A stretch of 64,000 nucleotides of DNA from contig JAIVEN010000015.1 of the NCBI GenBank assembly GCA_026686845.1, positions 11,203,501-11,267,500 on the forward strand. The letters are read 5' to 3'. The notes below the pieces were generated by a model. That model did no database searches, was not told the DNA's origin, and was given only the letters and a program-made list of their open reading frames with translations. Positions 1 through 11,691 of the stretch are shown one piece after another. The stretch comes from Adenanthera pavonina (lineage: Eukaryota; Streptophyta; Magnoliopsida; Fabales; Fabaceae). The first letter of the stretch is position 1. Each line of letters starts with the position of its first letter. Both the position numbers and the translations under genes were made by a program.

Positions 1-532
1 TCATCCTTTTTTTTCTTGGTTCAAGTCCCTCATCTACCTCGGTTTCCCCACGGCTGAGCTCTCTGGTCTCTCTGCTTTTCCCTCGGAGCTCCACCGCCTG
101 TCTCACGGTTTGGCCTCGGTTTGGTCTCTCCTCGGCTTCTCGTGTTCTCTCAGTCTCATGGCCGCGATTCTCTTCTCTTCCCTCTCGGTCTCTTTTCTCT
201 GCTCGCTCACTCTCTGGCTCATCCTCGTTTCAGACCAACCCCGGCTGCCTGCTCTCCCTGCCCTGCTCCCTCGTGTCTCTGCTCCCCTCTTTTCTTTTTC
301 TCCGCGGCTTCACTCGAACCCCTTCCTCTGCTTCTTTTCCTGCTAGGGCTACGCCCTTGATTCTTCCACGAGCCCTCACTTGGGTTCGTGGTGCATTTTG
401 GGGCTGAAATGCTTTAGCCCAAATTTTTTATTTTTTTTTATTATTATATATTTTTTGTTTTGTTTTGTTTTTTTATTTTTTTATTTCTATACTCTTAAGA
501 AGAAGGGATTGTCTTAATTTTAATATGCTTTT

Positions 533-574
<42 letters not shown>

Positions 575-668
575 TATTTATTTTAGTTCTTATTTATATA
601 TTTATTATTGTTATCATTATTATTATTACTATTTTATAAAAGTGTACGGACAAAATTGGGTGTTCACA
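1..668 (+). mobile_element. 3' part of an LTR (probable Ty3/gypsy-type), entering from the left edge
   Basis: The first 340 bases are strongly pyrimidine-rich and GC-richer than the surroundings. They are followed by T-rich sequence and a TTA microsatellite. The block ends at 661-668 in TGTTCACA, preceded by a purine-rich stretch reading GGACAAAATTGGG; from memory this kind of ending is common on LTRs of plant Ty3/gypsy elements. No coding domain is visible and the 5' end of the LTR lies outside the window or is not recognisable. Host-like sequence resumes at 669. Which side the internal region lay on cannot be decided here. Confidence 0.4.
541..573. repeat. (TTA)n microsatellite
   Basis: About ten uninterrupted TTA/ATT units inside the LTR-like block, continuing into further A/T-only imperfect repeats up to about 640. 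Confidence 0.9.
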
Positions 669-2696
669 AGATCCTAGCAAGATCCCATTATGTGAGAAGA
701 TACATGAGACTCTACAGGGTTTTTCTGTTCTGCCTGGATGAGAAGTGTGCCTAGATGATGAAACTGGTTCAACAGCATGTTTTTTTCTGGTCTTAGGTTT
801 AACAGCAGGTTTTTTTTTTTGTCTGAGATTTAACAGCATGTTTAACAGTGATTTTAAACAATGAGGGAAATGTGGAAAGGGGCAAATCAAAAGTTAGGGA
901 AACATCATCATTGGATGGAATTTCTGGGTCCCCAGTGTTCGATGTACAGCAAATAATTCCATTAGTTAATTTCGGAAATTGAGGGTCTTTAGCTGAGGCA
1001 AAAGATGGTATTTGGAACTCTGATTTGCAAACTGCTTGCACATCACTAGAGCAAGACTCCATGTAATCAATTTCTGCATGACACAAAGCTGATTGATTTG
1101 TAACATGTCCTTGTGAAGCCACCGATGTATCTGATTCAGCTATTCTGGGCATCTGATCTGGACTAATTTCCTTTGGTGAACTTGAAAAAAGTGAACTCAA
1201 ATCATCATAATAAGAGTTACCAACCCCGTCACTTCCATTAGCATCTACCAAGTAGAGTTCTAACTCATTGCTAAAATCCAAAAGGGAATTGGGCAGTTCT
1301 GCCAGGTAAGCCTCCCCACAAGCAATAGTATTTAAATTATCACATGGCACATCAGGTTCTTGAATGCCCTCATCTGTTCTCCAGATTGGAATTTCAGGAA
1401 GTGGAGATAACTGTGAGGTATAAAATGATGCTCCACAACTTATGTGTGGGGAATCAAAAACATGATTTCCATCAAACTCCAAACACATATTTCCGGGGTC
1501 ATGGTCAATCTGATCAAATGCAGATAATAGCATTCCCTCTAAGCCAAAATCTCCACTTAGGCTATCTACAGACAATTCTGGTGTACCACCCAATTCCTCC
1601 ACACTTGCATGCAAAGACATATTGCCTTTGCCTCCAAGAATTTGAGGTTCTTTTTTAAGTATATTTCTTTGTTCAATAGGGAAACTCTCTTCAACGGGTT
1701 TCTCAACTTCCGGTGTAAAAGATATGGGCACAACCATCCATCATAAATTCAGGAAAAGCACCGATCATAGGACAAAATATTGTTCCATGAGATCCAGAAT
1801 GAGTAGTGGCTGCACCGTCCGCCATGCAGTTTTCCACTAAAGGGTCACCATTTCCTTCATAGGTGCTCTGTTCTGGTCCAAACTTTAGACTTAAATCCAT
1901 GGAAGTAAATGTGTTGTTGCAGACTTTTTTGCGCGTAGCATACTAAGAACTACAAATACTTTCATTTTTTCTCTTAACAGAAACAAAGTATCTTTCTTTT
2001 AAATGTTTTAACTTACTAAACTTCGATGGAAGAGGTGAAGAAGAAAACTCCAACTTATTCATGCATGAAGAAGCTTCTGCAGAGATAATAGGATCGTAGA
2101 GGAGAGAATACCAACGATCTTGTATTTCTCGAACGGTTTTCTTTTGAGAAAACTGCTCTGCTCCTTTAGCAAGTTACTCTAAGGAAGCACCGGCCTGCAA
2201 ATAGAAAGCTATAGATCCGGTTAAAGAGAATCATGGAACAGATGCCTTTAATACATGCCATTATTAAATACTTCAACAATAGGAGAACTTCCTCTTCCCT
2301 TCACTCCCCCAAATTGAAAAACAGAAGTAGTTTTAATTCTTAGAAAAGGAGACAGCATGGACTTCTCCAATATATTAGTAGTAGCAAATAAATACATGAG
2401 AATTGAGATGTTATAAAAAGAATAATATTGCCAAAGGAAGATACATTTGAATAATTGACAGTAGAGTTACCAACTTGAATTGTACGAGACAAGATTCAAA
2501 TAAAGCAAGATCTAAACCAGAAGAGGAGAACATAGATTTATATATTTATCTGACTCAGAGATACTGTCTGTCAAGCCCATACATATGGACGTACACACAC
2601 ACATGTCAGTGTCAATAATTTAAATTTTTTTTTCAATTCTTGTCATTATTATTCTGGAACTAAGGAAGATGCTAACAGTGGAATAAGTGAGTTTAA

Positions 2697-2780
2697 GGGC
2701 CCGTTTGGTTTCCCGTTGAAAACCACATTTCGAAGAAACAGAACCGTGTTTTGGAGAAGCAAAGGTTACCAAACGGGCCC
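2697..2780. mobile_element. Very short Tourist-like (PIF/Harbinger) MITE, 84 bp
   Basis: The element starts GGGCCCGTTTGGT at 2697 and ends ACCAAACGGGCCC at 2780, so the termini are perfect inverted repeats of 13 bp. GGGCC-GTTTGG ends are typical of Tourist-like MITEs. The left flank is TAA and the right flank TAG, consistent with a decayed 3-bp TWA target duplication. It lies in intron 1 of the microspherule-family pseudogene. Confidence 0.75.
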
Positions 2781-3519
2781 TAGATCCTCCAAAAGGAAAA
2801 AAAAAAAAGAAAGAAAGAAAAGAAAGAAAGTGTCCCGTGTATACTTTTACTTTTTACATCACACTCCCCGAATTCCGTAAAAATTTTATAATGAGAAAAC
2901 TCTAAACACGGAGTAAGAGGGTAGCTCAGCATCTCTGTGACCACTTGCCCACAACGTTGCACACAAAATCTCCTTAACAGAGACTTTTAAGAAAAAAAAT
3001 TGATTGACCAGTAAATAAATAATAACCCGTTATCCTAATTTGACATCCTGGAGACTCATATGACGAATAAACCAAATTGCTTCAACCTACAGCATAAAAA
3101 AACAAGATTATATCGAATCAACGCACATTGATAATTGACGTTCTTCCAGCCCCTGAAAGATAATATATTGAAAGAACGGCACACGGGCCGTTTGAACTAT
3201 GAACACATCGGAAACAATGATGAAGGCGCCATGTTACCAGGGAATGAGAGAGGAAAACAACATTATATAATGTCCAAGTTTTCAAACGAGGATTTAACTG
3301 GGTATTCATGACGTAACAGTACGTATTTTAGTAAGTACCGCGAGCTAAACAAGACAGACCTTGTCAAAGTTACCAAAAATACAGCAGCTGATGAAATTTG
3401 AGAAACAAAAGGACCGACGGGGGAAGAGCTAGAGAAGCACTGTAGGTTTCGACCCAAAGAAGCCGAAGAACTCAGGAAATTAAGGAGTGAAAGGGATGAG
3501 GGGGGATTGGGAACTGTAC
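2781..3519. other. Remainder of pseudogene intron 1
   Basis: No gene, RNA or clear repeat is visible apart from an A/G-rich simple tract at about 2796-2830. It lies between pseudogene exons 1 and 2. Confidence 0.4.
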
Positions 3520-3920
3520 CTCAACAGCGTTCATCTTCTTGGGAAGTCAAGGGACGAATGTAGCAAGAGCAAAACCCAGTGAACTTGTAAACTGTATCCG
3601 GGTATCTTGGTAACCTCTATGGGTTAACTGTCTCAGGAAAGAGCGCGCGCTAAATTTCCGTATAAGTGATGATAGAAAGCACAAAGAAAACTGGAGAAGG
3701 GTTTAAGATTAGGACTAGAACGTAAAAACCTAGAACCCAGAAATTCGGATGAGGACAAGCACATCAAATTTTCATGTAATCGATGGGAGTACATCATGTA
3801 ACTCAAATCTATTCTTTTAATAAAGCATATAACCGCCAACACATACAATTAATAAGACAAAACTAACCGTCAACGCGCACGTTTCACTGAGGGGTTGATT
3901 TGATTCATGAATTTTTGTAA

Positions 3921-4455
3921 GGAAAAAGAATATTTTTACTTCCATAATTTTATACTAAGTTTTATTTTATTTTTTTAATTTTATTTATTTTTTAATTTTT
4001 AAAATATAATTAAATATTTTTCTATCACTAAAATTATTAATTATATTAATAGAAATATTGATAAAATATTATTTAGTGTTGATATGTCAATTTTTACTAT
4101 CAAATTATTAATATTTCTCATTAATTTTAAATTTAAAATATTTTTTAATTAAATTAAAAGGTTAAAAATAAATAATTACAAATAAAATTTTTTAAATAAA
4201 ACCTTAATTTTAGAATTTTTTATCATGGAAAATGAATTAAATAAATATGTAAGTATTTAAAAAATATTTTATTAACATTTAGAAATAATTGATTAATATT
4301 TTCTACTAATATAATTAATCGTGTTAATTATAAGAAAAATTTTAATTATATTTTGAAATTTAAAGGATTAAAAAGAAACAAAATAAAATTAAAAGATCAA
4401 AATGAAACTTAATATAAAGTTAAGGGATTAAAAATATATTTGTACCTTTTTCAAT
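3921..4455. mobile_element. Candidate foldback MITE (MULE-like terminal inverted repeats)
   Basis: The left end, about 3921-4010, is an approximate reverse complement of the right end, about 4365-4455. Both carry GAAAAAG followed by A/T-rich sequence, a block like TTTATACTAAGTTT, then runs of TTTAATTTTATTT. The middle is almost pure A/T with no open frame. I could not find a convincing target-site duplication, and low complexity inflates apparent similarity. Confidence 0.4.
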
Positions 4456-4761
4456 CAATAAATCATGTTAGGTTATTATTAAAAAGAATCGATGAATTAT
4501 CAATATCCATGTCAATAAAATTTAGAATAGAGAATTTTATTCATAATTCATACAATTCATTTCTCAAGTTTAAACAAATACAATTATAAAAATCCATTGA
4601 TTTAAATATTTAATCACATATTTTTTCATATTTCAACTCTTATTTTTTTTCGAGTTATCTTCTTTTGCTTATCTAAATAATAAATAAAAACTATGTTTAA
4701 AAAGGTAAGGTTTGGTTGTTAAATACTTAAATATTGTAAAAAAAATTGTGAATATTTTTAA

Positions 4762-7589
4762 GGGAAAAAGAATGTTTTAGTCCCTATAGTTTACATAATT
4801 TTTCAAGTCAATCCCTGTAATTCATTTTGCAATAAATTATTACTTCAAAAATCTAACTATTGGCACATTTGCCCTTACAGGTTCAATTTGTCTAAAAATT
4901 CACCCTTGGTAAGTTCCAACTAAGCAAACGACTTGAAGACAAATATGATGTATGTGAAAAATGCTAAGTATGCATCAAATTGTAGTGTGAATAAGCATGA
5001 AAAAGCACACTTCATGCCCCCTCTCAAATCTTAAAACAGAACGCATTAAAGTCCCAAAACAGACCCAAGCATGAATAGTGTGAAGTAGAAACTGCTACAG
5101 AGAGGAAGACGAAGCCGAAGTGGGTATGCTAGGAAGAACTGATGCGAGCGGGTGATATTTCCATTTTTTATGCGCTTTTTCTTGTCAAACATATGTTAAT
5201 AGGGAATGGGGATTTGCTATGTCAAGATGCTTTGTAAGAGGTTTTGTGGGGGGTAATGGGATTCACATGAAGATGCTTGAGGGGAAATGTGTAATGGGTT
5301 TCAATCAAAACAACGGTTGAATGTTGGTTTATGCATGATAGTAAAGATAGCAATGATGATTATATTCCATTTATGATAGTACAAATAAGTGAGAGCATTT
5401 TTTTCGGCCAACATATTGATCAAGAAATTACTGATTATATAGGTGAAAATAATTGCCAAGAAGATATATCCATTAATTCACATTAGGCAATGTTTGCTAT
5501 ATAGTTCTTTCTTCTACTACGGATGACAATGATATGTGCATCATGTCTTCAAATTATGGCTCTGATTATTTTCTGATAATGGATTAGACAGAGGAAAAGT
5601 GGCAGCAATATAATCCATCGGGGATGTGGGAGTTTTACTAATTTAGTGTGCTACATCAGCGTCTCACATTTGCATCTAACATGATTTAGTCTACTCCAAA
5701 TCAGACAAACCTATATCAACAAACTACATCTAAATAAAAAACACAATACATCTACTTAGCTGCAAATCTAAATTACAAAACACCATCCTTCCTACAATCA
5801 CAAATAAATTGAACATCAATCTCAAGCCATTTATTCTAAATTACAGAAAAGATAGAAGTTGCCACAAAACTGCTTATAAAAAAAAAGAAAGAAGTTGCCA
5901 CAAAAATTAATGATATTATCAAACCAATCCATGAATTTACAGAATCAATTATCAAATATATCATCAAACCATATTATTCGAATTCACATGACCAAAATTC
6001 AGAGACCCATATTAAAAACAAAGATCATGTCAATTAACAATCCATATTAAAAACCTAACCTCTTCGTATAGTTCAGACATCTAAATGGGGCTATAAGAGT
6101 GGTAAAACAAAATGGGGCTATAAGGTGAGCACAGTTGCTCCACGCTCTTCCCCCTCTGCCACTAGATGCCAGCTCCATGAACTCGCAATTAATACTAAGG
6201 CAGATCTCACACACTTTTTAGTAGATCCTCCAAATCTCATAGCTATTTTACAAAAAGACCATGGCTTGACATTACCCTACCTCACCATCGATAATCACAC
6301 ACCTCCGTCAACAGCTACAAATGTTCCCTTTCTCCACGTGAAGAATGCCCTAACTTGATACCCTGCCCCTGTTTCGTTCTATCCTTTGCATTTTACATGG
6401 AGAGTTGTTGATTACATGACTGATGTGGTTGCTGATTCACCCTTCATTTAACTACTTACTCAACATCATTAATACACATCATATCCGTCTTTCACACTGT
6501 TTGCATAGCTGGAGCTTCCCAAGGATGAATTTTCAGAAAAACTGAAATTTTAGGGACAGACATGCTCACCATTAGAGCCCACTTGGATCGTTCATTGCTT
6601 AGGGTATGTGAAGGGACATTATTTACATCACCTGACAATGATGCGTTTGGCTAGGAAAAAATGAGGGAAGAGATTCACATTGGTGATCCTCATCACCCAA
6701 ATTAAAGTGACCCAATTCACCTTCATTCTTGGATGCGAAAAGCCTCACCATCGTGTAAAGGAGATCCAAATCACAATATTACCCTTATCAAAATAAACAA
6801 TTTCTCATCCACTACCTTAACTTTCTTCGTCTTCTTCCTCGGCAGCAACCCGTCCACCATTGACTTCCTCCTTCCTCACCACCCCACCGTCGAGTTTCTT
6901 CTTCCATACCGCCGAACTCCTCCACCACCAGCATCTTGACGACCACCACCAATTTCTCTCTCCCCAAACTCACACCAAGTTCCCCAAACCTAGATCTAGT
7001 TCGTGTTCCAGATTCGGTCGCACCAGTTGTCCATCACCGTTGCTTGTGGTTTGGGTTCGAAGGTTGCGTTCTACCTGATAGAACGATAGGGAAGGAGATG
7101 AATGACTGTGGTTCGAGGTCGCGTTCTACCATCCACTGCATTTTCTTTCTTTTCTAGGACTGATTTAATGGTTATGGAGGAAGATAGAGGAAGGAGAATG
7201 ATAGGGAGGGAGGAATGATTCTCGGATATTGGTCTGGGTGAGTGGTGGTGGTGGCGATGCTGCTGACGCCACTGGGGAATAACAATGGGGAAGGTAAGGA
7301 AATTTTTAATTTTTACTAAGCACAAAAGAACACATTCACATTTATCTTTATTTTTTAATAAAAAATAAATATCATCTTTTCATATCTAAAATATCATATC
7401 AAACAAATTTATATGTAATTATCATCCTCTCACATCCCCTCACACCCTTCATATTACACTACTTAATCTCTTAGTAATTAAACTAAACTGGCTATTAGGT
7501 TTTTGAAGGAGTAATATATAGCAAATTGAACTATAGGGACTGATTTGAAATATCATACAAACCATAGGGATCAAAACATTCCTCTTCCC
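4762..7589. mobile_element. Non-autonomous Mutator-like element (MULE), 2.8 kb
   Basis: The first ~100 bases (4762-4861) and the reverse complement of the last ~100 (7490-7589) align along their length with roughly 80% identity by eye. Both start GGGAA-A/G-A-G/A-GAATGTTTT and share the blocks TCCCTAT, TTTCAA, TCCCT and TTTGC in the same order. Long inverted repeats of this kind are characteristic of MULEs. The flanks form a 9-bp target duplication with one mismatch: TATTTTTAA at 4753-4761 and TATTCTTAA at 7590-7598. The interior has no transposase frame, only short open stretches. A C-rich, coding-like patch at about 6790-7080 could be captured host DNA, which would make this a Pack-MULE, but I do not recognise its origin. 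Confidence 0.8.
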
Positions 7590-7598
7590 TATTCTTAA

Positions 7599-9245
7599 TA
7601 ACAAAATTGTGTAACACTAACAATCCGGCGAAAAGCTAAACTGAAGTGCAAGAGACTCTTTTTCAAATCAAAATAACTAAATAAACTATGCTAACTTTTA
7701 TATAACTTTGATCGATTATATTAAATATTTTTATAGTGAAAATTACATTTGATTTCCTTTTGATTTATTTTTAACTATAAAAATACATTTGATATTATAT
7801 GCATTTTTTAAAATATTTAAAATATCTTTATTGTGATTTAAAAATAAAAGTGTGGACTTATTTTGAAGGTTAATTAAGTATTAAATTAAATATTTTCATT
7901 ATAATTTTAATTTGCACTTTTTTTTAATTAATAATCTACCATGAGCACTTTCAACAACTTGTATAAACTGTTTTCTGTGCTAAATTGCTTCCCTATTTCT
8001 TTTATACCTTTTTTTAATGAATAATACAAAAAATAAAATGCATTTTAAATGATGATTGTGCAAGGTCTACTAAACAACAATGTCATCTTCCAATTAGACA
8101 GAGGTTCCATACTAAAGTAGACCTTCTACATGTTACAGTGCAGAAAGAAAATTCTACAAGTATACCGCCACATTATGATATAGTGCTATATTTCTCTATA
8201 AACAATTTCTAACACAGATTTATTAACATAACATCATTTACTTCTTTTCCCATAATTTAACTCCTAATATTTTGCATAATAATTTTTTATCATTTAAATA
8301 AAACTAGTCAAATTACAAAATAATATACTAAAATCTTATTCAAACAATTAATTTACTCCACTTTAACTGGAAAATTTATCATGATTTAAATTTATTCGAA
8401 TCAAGTCAGGTATGACTTTTTTATAATTTTCTTACAAGTTGAACCAAACACTAAGTGAATATGTAGATAAAATTTAACATAAGATAAAAGAGAAAACAAA
8501 GTAGCAAGAGGCTTGATCGATTCCTGAAGAATCCTAGCATGACTTTCCCCACTTTATCCATATTAATATTTTACATAATAAAATATTTAATAAAATCAAA
8601 ATGTCCTGTAACCAAATAATTCATCTGGCAAAAAAATTTAAAAATATATAACATAAATTACAATATTAATGGAATTAAGTACATAATTTAAAATAAAAAA
8701 AAGTTTCAAGTATAAATCAAATTTAGAAGTATCCAGTTGTACACTTTATATATATATATATATATATTCATATTCCCAATCTATCTTAGTGTAAAAATAA
8801 ATATTAACACATTCCCTCGCGAATGCCATTAACAATCTTTTTGGCCTAAACGAATCCCATCAACAATTAACGACAAGGTTCAAAGCACAAAAATCAGAGG
8901 CGGCGTCAATTGGCTTTACCATAATTAATCCAACCACGCGACTATAGAATTAATCAACAATACACGATAGTAATTGGCACTTTATAAAAGGAATTAGCAT
9001 TACATTATACTCTGGTATATAAGATTAATCTCACTTAACAAACAGACGAATAACAATACAGATGCCCATGCAACACTGACGTTTAAGGGAAAAAATATAT
9101 ATAATTATTTATGGTTATTTGGCTAGCAACTACGAACATATTTTAAACAGTACACACACATATACATAACAGTTACACATACATTACATGTCCAATTTAT
9201 TGAAACTTATTAATGCAGTAGTTTGAGAAAGCTGATGATGAGGAG
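7599..9245. other. AT-rich intergenic region 3' of the TM6 gene
   Basis: No gene or convincing repeat boundaries seen. It contains a (TA)n microsatellite at about 8746-8767. The segment next to 9245 probably includes the 3' untranslated region of the minus-strand TM6 gene. Confidence 0.5.
8746..8767. repeat. (TA)n microsatellite
   Basis: Eleven TA units in AT-rich intergenic DNA. Confidence 0.85.
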
Positions 9246-11691
9246 CTAGAAAAGCAACGGATAAGTGGTAAGATCTGAGCCTGCAGCTCCTGCATGGGGA
9301 TTAGGATGACTAGGCTGAAGGCTTAATGCAAACATGCGAGGACCTATGTTGGAGAATCCCATCACAGCATCATACTCCACTCCATTTTCCACTAATCCAT
9401 AACGTGGATCTTCCACACTTGCCTCCTTAATTAATTAACCAAACAATTTCCATTTCAGACAAATTTTTAAGGTGCCAGAGATTCAAGACATAAGCTTTTA
9501 AGAAAAATAATCTCCCATGTATATAGTAGATGAATTTTGACCAGAAAAAAAAAAGCGATTATACTAACCAAGTCCCGGAGGAGTCTGCCGTGTACTTCTT
9601 TCTCGTTATTGAACTGCAAGAAAAGTAGACTTCATCAACCAATTAAGTTCAAGACAACTAACCACCTAAGCAGATAGTCGCTATCGATGAAAACAGGTCA
9701 ACCACATTTACCTTCTTCCTTTGAGTGTCGATCTGATTCGTAATCACCTTATACTGCAAACCGTTAATAACAACTCGTTAGCATGGTATAGTAAATAGGG
9801 CAATGTTACTCTTGTGTTTAGATTTTTTTTTTCTATGGTGCATGTAAAATATTTCTTCATTACTATATAGGTAAAATTTAATACTCTTAGTGTATAAAAA
9901 AAATTAATACTCTTAAAACAAGGCGACATCACATCTATATATATGAGTTCATCGATAGTATAGATACAATTTTTTTATTACCACTGAACCTTATTCAATG
10001 TAACTTTAATAATAAACTGAAATAAAATATGATAGTTTCCATTAATATGGTAGCGAATATAAGGACAAGCAGACTACTCCATCCGAAGTTTCAGTGATCC
10101 AGATACATTCAGGTGAAGAGTTTGTTTACGGGTTTCCCACTAGTATATATTTCTCTTGTGGTCAAGCCAATTAGTTACACTACTAAGCCTCTCTCTAAAG
10201 CATTCGAGCAAAATACTACAAAAGAAAATTTGATGCAGCTCCACAAGATCCATCCTCCACCAATAGAAGGAAAATCCAACACACATTCCTGTTAACTCTT
10301 CCCAAATGAATAGCTTTGATAACGTGTACTGAATCAAAATAATTTTCAATTTATTGGTCATAGTTCCAAAAATTATATATGTGTGATACATGCATCCAAT
10401 CCAAACAAAATGATATCCCGAAGTCTAAGAAACTAAAAACCTCATTTTTAAAAGTGAATGTGCGTCTTGTTGCATTTAATTAACCTGATTTATTTTCCCT
10501 CTCCCTAGTTGATTAATGCATTAAGTATAATAGTAGTATTTCTTAAAAAGCTTGTGCATTGAAATTTGTGAATTACTCATTCAATTTCATTAGGCCACTG
10601 TATAGATACTCGTTCTTGTTTCCAAGTTATGTATAAGTTCCAACTCATTTAACCCGAGAAACCCTCAGACTTATAATGGTTATCTTCAAGGAAACTCTAT
10701 ATTCGGTAAATTTTTCCCTATACAATGTACACTTATCTCGAAGGTTAGGCTCTGCGTCTAAAGCCTTAAATTTATTCCTTCAAGTAACCGCAGGATACAT
10801 AAGTGTGATCTGAAAACTACCAAAGTTTATATAACTTCTGAACTTTTGAATTCAATTATCATGGGAAACACGCAAGTAAATAAAAATTAAAATAATTGAC
10901 TTCTGAATATAATCCGAAAATATATAAGAGCATAATCTTTTTCTTACCTTTCGCTCACGAATGACCTTGGTGGCCTGTTCCATTTCTTCCTCAAGTAGCT
11001 TCAGGTCATCTATGCTCAGATTGTCCAAACAGTCCCCCATCCTCTGCCTGTCAATTATGCACCATATAAACCATTAGCAAACAATCCTTTATACAGAACA
11101 ACAAAAATCACATAACTATGAAATACCTAATCTCCCTACGAAGATTCTTGTTCACCTCTTTCAACTTCTTCAAGTTCTCTTGCATATTCTAGCGCACACA
11201 AACCAACAACACATAAGAAAATTTCTCTTTATCTGGCGCTGCGAATTAAAGGAAAAATATTCAGAAAAAGAGAGAGAGAGAAGGGAAGGACCTCATAGTG
11301 GGAGCTCCATAGATCAATCCCTACGGTCTTTTGGTACTGATCGAAGAACTCCTTAGTTCTATCAGAGGAAGAAAAATAAAAAAGAAAAGCAAACAGAGTT
11401 TAATTTTTTCTCTTAAAAGAAAAAAGGAAAAGCAAATTTAGTTAGGGTTTGGGAAGTAGGAGGGAGAAAGAGTGGAGTATATATGATGGAGGAATAGTAC
11501 GTGATGGAGGGGCTGATGTACTCATGGAGTTTGCCGGTACTGCTGGAGAACATAATAATGGAAACCTTGGCATCGCAGAGAACAGTGAGTTCATTGGCCT
11601 TCTTGAAGAGGCCGTTTCGTCTTTTGGAGTAGGTGACTTGACGGTTGGTGGTGTTCTCAATCCTCTTGATCTGGATCTTACCTCGAGCCAT
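9246..11691 (-). CDS. TM6: TM6/APETALA3-lineage MADS-box transcription factor (B-class floral gene)
   Basis: Type II MIKC MADS-domain DNA-binding protein of the AP3/DEF lineage, which with a PISTILLATA partner specifies petal and stamen identity in the nucleus. Seven exons were read: 11691-11501, 11358-11292, 11188-11127, 11047-10948, 9753-9712, 9613-9569 and 9425-9246, total 687 nt, 228 residues. All introns are GT-AG and all joints keep frame. Exon sizes 67, 62, 100, 42 and 45 are the classic AP3 pattern. The MADS domain (residues 1-62) starts MARGKIQIKRIEN and includes RQVTYSKRRNGLFKKA. The K domain spans roughly 87-169. The C-terminus has a PI-derived-like stretch (ALSLQPSHPNPH) and ends SDLTTYPLLF, the paleoAP3 ending of TM6, not the euAP3 ending. 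Exon 1 is 191 nt, one codon more than the usual 188, giving SSSTGK where Arabidopsis AP3 has SSSNK. MARGK is the conserved start, although the frame stays open upstream. TM6 versus a basal AP3 copy is the only real alternative. Confidence 0.93.

Larger units (their letters stand above)
799..3580 (-). pseudogene. Pseudogene of a plant microspherule-protein (MCRS_N)/FHA-domain gene, 3'-truncated
   Basis: The minus strand carries recognisable remains of the plant family that includes Arabidopsis EMB1967, a nuclear protein with an N-terminal microspherule domain and a C-terminal FHA domain. Exon 1 is about 3580-3520 and ends in K-K-M-N-A-V-E before a GT donor. Exon 2 begins at 2194 after TTTGCAG and reads A-G-A-S-L-E, then LAKGAEQFS, then VREIQDRWYSLLYDP, the hallmark of this N-terminal domain. 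The acidic, serine-rich middle region follows in a different frame, as a long open stretch from 1737 down to 799. Damage seen: a probable Trp-to-TGA at 3547-3549, TAA at 2174-2176, TAG at 1943-1945, and a frameshift between about 1703 and 1737. The FHA domain is missing; the open stretch dissolves into a short repeated TTTAACAGCATG-like tract near 780-850. The retained intron argues against retroposition. Family assignment is from memory of motifs. Confidence 0.68.

Noticed and set aside
110..360. Open stretches in two frames in the C/T-rich start of the window
   Set aside because: Low-complexity Ser/Leu/Pro translations with no domain; better explained as part of an LTR.
594..890. 98-codon minus-strand open stretch
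   Set aside because: It crosses the LTR boundary and the repeated motif at 780-850; no conserved domain.
6733..7325. Overlapping open stretches inside the MULE
   Set aside because: Pro/Ser/His-rich, overlapping on both strands, no recognised domain; kept only as possible captured sequence.
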